NCBI RefSeq assembly: GCF_004565475.1
Contig: NZ_SRHX01000007.1
Coordinates: forward strand, 62,001-126,000
DNA: 64,000 nucleotides
Reading direction: 5' to 3'
Source of the DNA: Lonepinella koalarum
Lineage (GTDB): Bacteria; Pseudomonadota; Gammaproteobacteria; Enterobacterales; Pasteurellaceae
The notes under the pieces are model-generated. The model worked only from the letters and a program-made list of their open reading frames with translations. It had not been told where the DNA came from and made no database searches. Shown here one piece after another: positions 59,937 through 64,000 of the stretch; position 1 is the stretch's first letter, and every line of letters starts with the position of its first letter. The position numbers were made by a program, and so were the translations under genes.

Positions 59937-60575
59937 TTACTTATCATCCATTAAATTTCTAGGTGTAGCATTGCCAACAGATTGTTGAAAAGAATCACGA
60001 TCAAATACTCTGTTCATATAAGCTTTAAGTGCTTTACTTCCTACCCCTGTGAATTCTACCCCCAAATCCTGCATTCTCCATAATAATGGAGCAATATAGC
60101 AATCTACTAAACTAAATTCTTCACTCATAAAAAATGGAGTTTGATCAAAAATTGGAGCAACTGCCAACAATTCTTCTTTTAATTGAGCTAACGCATTTTC
60201 TCGTTCTTCGGTTGTTCCATTTTCTACTTTAAATAAAGTCGGATACCAATCTTGTTCAATACGTTGCATTAATAGACGTGTTTTACCTCTTGACACTGGA
60301 TAAACTGGCATTAAAGGAGGGTGTGGAAAACGTTCATCTAAATATTCCATAATAATACGAGAATTAAACAACACGAGATCACGATCTACTAATGTTGGTA
60401 ACGTACCATAAGGATTTAACTCCATTAAATCTTCTGATAAACTCTGAGCATCTACAATTTCCGCTTCATAAGCAACCCCTTTTTCCGCTAATACAATGCG
60501 CACCTGATGACAATAAATATCGGATTTATCATAAAAAAGAGTCATTATTGAACGTTTATTTACTGCACTAGTCAT
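59937..60575 (-). CDS. sspA: Stringent starvation protein A
   Basis: SspA is a glutathione-S-transferase-fold protein that binds RNA polymerase and supports transcription under starvation and acid stress. The 212-residue product has the thioredoxin-like N-terminal domain (MTLFYDKSDIYCHQVRIVLAEKG, then LNPYGTLPTLVDRDLVL) and helical C-terminal domain with the conserved surface segment FPHPPLMPVYPVSRGK. It begins with MTSAVNKRSIMTLFYD, as H. influenzae SspA does. It is first in the sspA-sspB operon with a promoter in the 170-base gap upstream. Confidence 0.97.
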   Translation of the reverse strand: MTSAVNKRSIMTLFYDKSDIYCHQVRIVLAEKGVAYEAEIVDAQSLSEDLMELNPYGTLPTLVDRDLVLFNSRIIMEYLDERFPHPPLMPVYPVSRGKTRLLMQRIEQDWYPTLFKVENGTTEERENALAQLKEELLAVAPIFDQTPFFMSEEFSLVDCYIAPLLWRMQDLGVEFTGVGSKALKAYMNRVFDRDSFQQSVGNATPRNLMDDK

Positions 60576-60697
60576 TTAGTCCTCCAGCGACTAAAATAGA
60601 ATGTTAAAATTTCCAAAACGTAGTTGATTCTGCTGTAGAACCAAACCTTATAAATATCCGGCTATTGTAGCATAAATATAGTCAAAATATCCAAGTA

Positions 60698-60724
60698 AAA
60701 AATAAACCGTGCTTAACACACGGT
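60698..60724 (-). terminator. Terminator of nagK
   Basis: ACCGTG (60706-60711) and CACGGT (60719-60724) form a 6-bp stem followed on the minus strand by TTTATTTTTTAC. It lies 21 bases past the nagK stop. Confidence 0.65.
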
Positions 60725-60745
60725 CTATTCACATCTCATTACTTA

Positions 60746-61660
60746 TCACTTATCCAAAAATAACGCTGCCGCACCACGCACACCACCTGAATCACCATAT
60801 TTAGCTTTTTTAATCACGGGCACTTTGGCACTTCGCATCAAATGTGCTGGCAAAGCTTTTGGCAAAGCGTGATACAAATGATCAAAATTAGATAACCCGC
60901 CACCAAAAACAATTAAATGTGGATCAAATGCGGTAATAATATTGCCGATGGAAATTGCCATTAATTCCACAAAAAGTTCGACAAAATCTACCGCAGTTTT
61001 ATCTCCCACATAAAAGCGTTCAATAATTTCTTTGGCAGACAAATTTTCGCCTTTTAAATCACGGTATAACATTTCAAAACCACGACCAGACAAATACGTG
61101 TCTAAACAAGCTGTGTTACCACAACCGCACGAATAAATCGGCGCCTTATCCCAACCTAGCAGTTTTAAAGCATGGTAATTTAACTGTAAATGCCCTAACT
61201 CACCAGCCATTCCCACTTTACCAGAGTGGACTTGGCCATTGAAAACTAATCCACCTCCAAATCCAGTGCCCAGAATTAAACCTAATACAAAAGGATATTG
61301 CTGATTTTCTTCGTCCCACGCTTCGGATAAAGCAAAGCAGTTGGCATCATTTTCCGCCCGCACTTCTCGTCCTAATAACCTAGAGAGATCTTGTAAAATC
61401 GGTTTATTATCAGCAACACGAATGTTGGTCACTTCAGCTAATCCCGTTTCTCGATTCACGAACCCCGGTATGCCTAATCCCACTGAACCTTGATTACCGA
61501 ATTTTTCATCCACTCGATTAACTAATCCCACAATGGCTTGTAACCACTGCTGATAACTGTCTTTTGGGGTTTCAATCCGTTCACTGTATTGCTTTTCTAA
61601 CTTTTCGTTAAAAGCAGCTAATTCAATTTTAGTACCACCAATATCTAAACCATATAACAT
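60746..61660 (-). CDS. nagK: N-acetyl-D-glucosamine kinase NagK (ROK family)
   Basis: NagK phosphorylates N-acetylglucosamine salvaged from peptidoglycan turnover. The 304-residue ROK kinase has the ATP-binding [15 protein letters not shown] at its N-terminus, the sugar-binding [27 protein letters not shown], a zinc-binding cluster [17 protein letters not shown] near residues 176-192, and the C-terminal VFGGGLSNF. The ATG at 61660 follows AGGAG; the frame extends nine codons further. It lies 34 bases downstream of pgpB on the same strand and may be co-transcribed with it. Confidence 0.94.
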   Translation of the reverse strand: MLYGLDIGGTKIELAAFNEKLEKQYSERIETPKDSYQQWLQAIVGLVNRVDEKFGNQGSVGLGIPGFVNRETGLAEVTNIRVADNKPILQDLSRLLGREVRAENDANCFALSEAWDEENQQYPFVLGLILGTGFGGGLVFNGQVHSGKVGMAGELGHLQLNYHALKLLGWDKAPIYSCGCGNTACLDTYLSGRGFEMLYRDLKGENLSAKEIIERFYVGDKTAVDFVELFVELMAISIGNIITAFDPHLIVFGGGLSNFDHLYHALPKALPAHLMRSAKVPVIKKAKYGDSGGVRGAAALFLDK

Positions 61661-61694
61661 AAAAAACTCCTGTTTTTTAAACCGCACTATTTTA

Positions 61695-62429
61695 CTAATT
61701 TAACTTTATTTTGCTGAAAATTTGTTTTCTTTCAAGATAAAAGAATAACGGTAAATGGACTAACCACGCAATTAATGTACTCACCAGTAAATCTATCGGA
61801 TGATGCATGCCTAAACGTAAACGGCTCACTAACATTAACACTGACCAAAGTAATATCCCCACAACTAAAATCTTTGAAGAAGTACGGCAACGTCCCACCA
61901 TTTGAGTAAAACCAACCGCCAATAACAACCAACTCACGGCAAAAATAGTATGCCCAGACGGGAAAGAATAACCCGTTTCGTTCTTACGGTGATGGACTAA
62001 CCATACTGGCACATCTGCATTATTCGCATAAAATTGACTTACAATCATCGCTCTTTGCTCTCGAGTTTGATCGTAAAAATAATTCGTTGATACACCATTT
62101 TTATCAGTTAATTCTGTCACATAAGGTCTCGGTTCAGCAAAAATACTTTTTGCGATGGTTTTAATGCCTTGCGTCATTACCATGGATATTGCCATAATAA
62201 TCACTGCAATAATCCATTTGGCTCTAGTAGAAAAAATCGGTAAAAAACATAAGGCAAAAACGCCACAAGTAATGATTGCATAAGGTGAACTACCAGTTTC
62301 GGTTAACCAATATAAAAAATAATCAAATGCGGTTAAATGACTATCATCTTGCCACTGCCATGAAAAAATCCAAGTAAAAAATGGCACAAGGCAAAGTAAA
62401 AAAGTATATAATGACATGCGTCTTAGCAT
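61695..62429 (-). CDS. pgpB: Phosphatidylglycerophosphatase B (PAP2 family)
   Basis: PgpB dephosphorylates phosphatidylglycerophosphate and undecaprenyl pyrophosphate at the periplasmic face of the inner membrane. The 244-residue product has six predicted helices and the three PAP2 motifs: [11 protein letters not shown] near residue 95, [11 protein letters not shown] near 158, and [16 protein letters not shown] near 205. It is divergent from ribA, the arrangement found in H. influenzae. A short gap separates it from nagK downstream. Confidence 0.94.
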   Translation of the reverse strand: MLRRMSLYTFLLCLVPFFTWIFSWQWQDDSHLTAFDYFLYWLTETGSSPYAIITCGVFALCFLPIFSTRAKWIIAVIIMAISMVMTQGIKTIAKSIFAEPRPYVTELTDKNGVSTNYFYDQTREQRAMIVSQFYANNADVPVWLVHHRKNETGYSFPSGHTIFAVSWLLLAVGFTQMVGRCRTSSKILVVGILLWSVLMLVSRLRLGMHHPIDLLVSTLIAWLVHLPLFFYLERKQIFSKIKLN

Positions 62430-62500
62430 AGTGAACTTCCTATGTAATAAAAATTGTATTTTATCACTAGAAAACTAAAAGAAAAATAAGGATTTATTAT

Positions 62501-63181
62501 ATGGCAAAAATTCAGCTTGTGACTGAAGCCAATTTACCTACTGAATTTGGACTGTTTAAGATTGTTGGTTTTGAATTTCCCAAGACGAAAAAAGAGCATA
62601 TAGCTTTGGTGATGGGCGATATTGCAGATGGCAAACCTGTGTTGGCGCGTATTCATTCGGAATGTTTAACGGGTGATACATTGTATAGTTTAAAATGTGA
62701 TTGTGGTTTTCAGCTTGCCACTGCCTTACGTCAAATTAGTGAAGAAGGACGTGGTGTATTAATTTACCATCGTGAAGAAGGTCGGGGCATTGGGTTAATT
62801 AACAAAATTCGTGCCTATGCGTTGCAAGATCAGGGAATGGATACCATTGAAGCGAATTTAGCTTTGGGGTTTGCCGCAGATGAGCGTAATTTTGCTGTTT
62901 GTGCGGATATTTTTGACTTACTGGCGGTTAATCAAGTACGGTTATTAACCAATAATCCAGCCAAAATTGATACCATGAAAAAAGCGGGCATTAATGTGGT
63001 TGAACGTGTTCCCTTGAATGTAGGGGAAAATCGTTACAATAGAGCTTACTTAGATACTAAAGCAAAAAAAATGGGACATTATATTGTTCATCACAATGGT
63101 GATGCGCAAAACACAGAGAAACATTTTTTAAGTTGTCCACACTGTTTATCGGAAGTGCCGACACCACAAAATGAACAATAA
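62501..63181 (+). CDS. ribA: GTP cyclohydrolase II RibA
   Basis: RibA opens GTP to the pyrimidine precursor of riboflavin, formate and pyrophosphate. The 226-residue product has the zinc cysteines in [18 protein letters not shown] (C54, C65, C67), the catalytic [20 protein letters not shown] with the general-base tyrosine and arginine pair, and [18 protein letters not shown] that binds GTP. The C-terminal 30 residues add an HCPHC-like cysteine motif (SCPHCLSE). It is monocistronic and divergent from pgpB. Confidence 0.97.
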   Translation: MAKIQLVTEANLPTEFGLFKIVGFEFPKTKKEHIALVMGDIADGKPVLARIHSECLTGDTLYSLKCDCGFQLATALRQISEEGRGVLIYHREEGRGIGLINKIRAYALQDQGMDTIEANLALGFAADERNFAVCADIFDLLAVNQVRLLTNNPAKIDTMKKAGINVVERVPLNVGENRYNRAYLDTKAKKMGHYIVHHNGDAQNTEKHFLSCPHCLSEVPTPQNEQ

Positions 63182-63190
63182 ATTAGCTAA

Positions 63191-63212
63191 AATTATGATA
63201 TAGATCACAAAA
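63191..63212 (+). promoter_or_regulatory. CRP-like site upstream of arcA
   Basis: TATGA-N6-TCACA (63194-63209) with AT-rich flanks differs from the CRP consensus at one position, as does the site before malQ. Its centre lies about 70 bases before the start implied by the promoter at 63237-63265. Confidence 0.5.
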
Positions 63213-63236
63213 TTAGCATCTAATTGCAAAATTTTA

Positions 63237-63265
63237 TTGTTGCGAGATTGTTACAATTATAGAAT
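63237..63265 (+). promoter_or_regulatory. arcA promoter
   Basis: TTGTTG and TAGAAT are spaced by 17 bases, 55 bases upstream of the arcA start. Consensus matching only. Confidence 0.5.
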
Positions 63266-63320
63266 AGTGAATTATGTTTTTCACATTGGTTGTGATATTT
63301 GTTTTTAGGGAAACTTAACT

Positions 63321-64000
63321 ATGGCTACGCCACAAATTCTTATTGTTGAGGATGAAACGATTACTCGAAATACGTTAAAAAGTATTTTTCAAGCCGAAGG
63401 TTATAATACCTTTGAAGCTTGTGACGGTAATCAGATGCAACAAATTCTATCAAATAAAGAAATCCATTTAATTGTCATGGATATTAATTTACCGGGTAAA
63501 AATGGCTTAATGTTAGCGCGTGAACTGCGAGAGCATACCAAAACAGCATTAATGTTTTTAACCGGTCGTAACAATGAAGTGGATAAAATTTTAGGTTTAG
63601 AAATTGGCGCGGATGATTATATCACCAAACCCTTTAACCCGAGAGAACTAGCTATTCGAGCTCGTAATTTGTTACAACGTACCATGGGGGACGTTAAAGA
63701 TGAGCCAAAAGTTGATGCTTATCGTTTTAATGGTTGGACATTAGATATTAACCAGCATGCACTGATCAATCCCGAAGGTGAAGTGCTCAAATTACCACGC
63801 AGTGAGTTTCGTGCCATGATGCATTTCTGCCAAAATCCCGGTAAAATCCAAACACGTGAAGAATTGTTGAAAAAAATGACCGGACGAGAATTAAAAGAAA
63901 ATGATCGAACAGTCGATGTAACAATTCGTCGTATTCGTAAGCATTTTGAAGATCACGATGGTACGCCTGAAATTATTTCAACCATTCACGGTGAAGGCTA
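63321..64000 (+). CDS. arcA: Aerobic respiration control response regulator ArcA (3' end outside window)
   Basis: ArcA is the OmpR-family regulator that, when phosphorylated by ArcB under low oxygen, represses aerobic genes and activates fermentation genes. The visible 226 residues lack only about the last ten. The receiver domain has the acidic pocket ILIVEDE, the phospho-acceptor in [11 protein letters not shown] (Asp54), the switch threonine in LFLTGR and lysine in [10 protein letters not shown]. The C-terminal winged helix has [27 protein letters not shown] and IISTIHGEG. An upstream CRP-like site and a sigma-70 promoter suggest catabolite control. Confidence 0.96.
   Translation, partial: MATPQILIVEDETITRNTLKSIFQAEGYNTFEACDGNQMQQILSNKEIHLIVMDINLPGKNGLMLARELREHTKTALMFLTGRNNEVDKILGLEIGADDYITKPFNPRELAIRARNLLQRTMGDVKDEPKVDAYRFNGWTLDINQHALINPEGEVLKLPRSEFRAMMHFCQNPGKIQTREELLKKMTGRELKENDRTVDVTIRRIRKHFEDHDGTPEIISTIHGEG

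Overview
The window is chromosomal DNA from a member of the Pasteurellaceae, in the branch that uses the Haemophilus influenzae type of DNA uptake signal. About twenty copies of the 9-mer AAGTGCGGT or its complement are scattered through genes and in terminator stems. The base composition is AT-rich, and the gene order matches, from memory, blocks of the H. influenzae chromosome: comEC-msbA-lpxK-kdsB-uvrC; xseB-ispA-dxs; glnS-ycgN-malQ-glgB-glgX-glgC-glgA-glgP; mukF-mukE-mukB with sbcB; pgpB/ribA. I cannot fix the species from sequence alone. Nearly everything is core genome; there is no prophage, CRISPR array, rRNA or tRNA gene.

Layout. 1-7.6 kb: end of comEC, the lipid A/LPS genes msbA-lpxK-kdsB, a lone periplasmic DUF4198 protein, uvrC, a uracil-DNA-glycosylase-like gene and yoaH. 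7.6-12.5 kb: ppc, a deletion scar joining the 3' ends of gntP and gntK, an intact RelE/ParE-type toxin-antitoxin pair and the orphaned regulator gntR. 12.5-18 kb: selD (Cys form), the isoprenoid operon xseB-ispA-dxs, and dapB behind a leader terminator. 18-22.7 kb: a macA-macB-outer-membrane-factor efflux operon with two operator-like sites. 22.8-38 kb: glnS, a small lipoprotein, ycgN, a frameshifted HTH antitoxin, then the glycogen cluster malQ-glgB-glgX-glgC-glgA-glgP behind CRP-like sites. 38-44.9 kb: a cystine symporter, an FkbM methyltransferase, a 760-bp AT-rich gap, sbcB with an EamA transporter, and two decayed toxin-antitoxin loci. 44.9-58 kb: the MukBEF condensin operon with a MITE-like element just upstream of mukF, then acnA, ttcA and sppA. 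58-64 kb: ydjA, a DedA gene, sspA-sspB, nagK, pgpB, ribA and the start of arcA.

How the genes work together. The glycogen cluster is a complete synthesis and breakdown module: GlgC makes ADP-glucose, GlgA elongates, GlgB branches, GlgP and GlgX degrade and debranch, MalQ recycles maltooligosaccharides. CRP-like sites before malQ and arcA suggest carbon and redox control. Gluconate use looks lost: permease and kinase are broken while the repressor remains. Several toxin-antitoxin systems are in different stages of decay, and in two of them the antitoxin outlives its toxin.

The most unusual features are a Lys/Ala/Thr-rich, histone-H1-like tail of about 164 residues on an otherwise normal glycogen branching enzyme, and a 269-bp element with 32-bp perfect terminal inverted repeats that starts 21 bp upstream of the mukF start codon. 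Both are read directly from the sequence; their functional meaning is inference.
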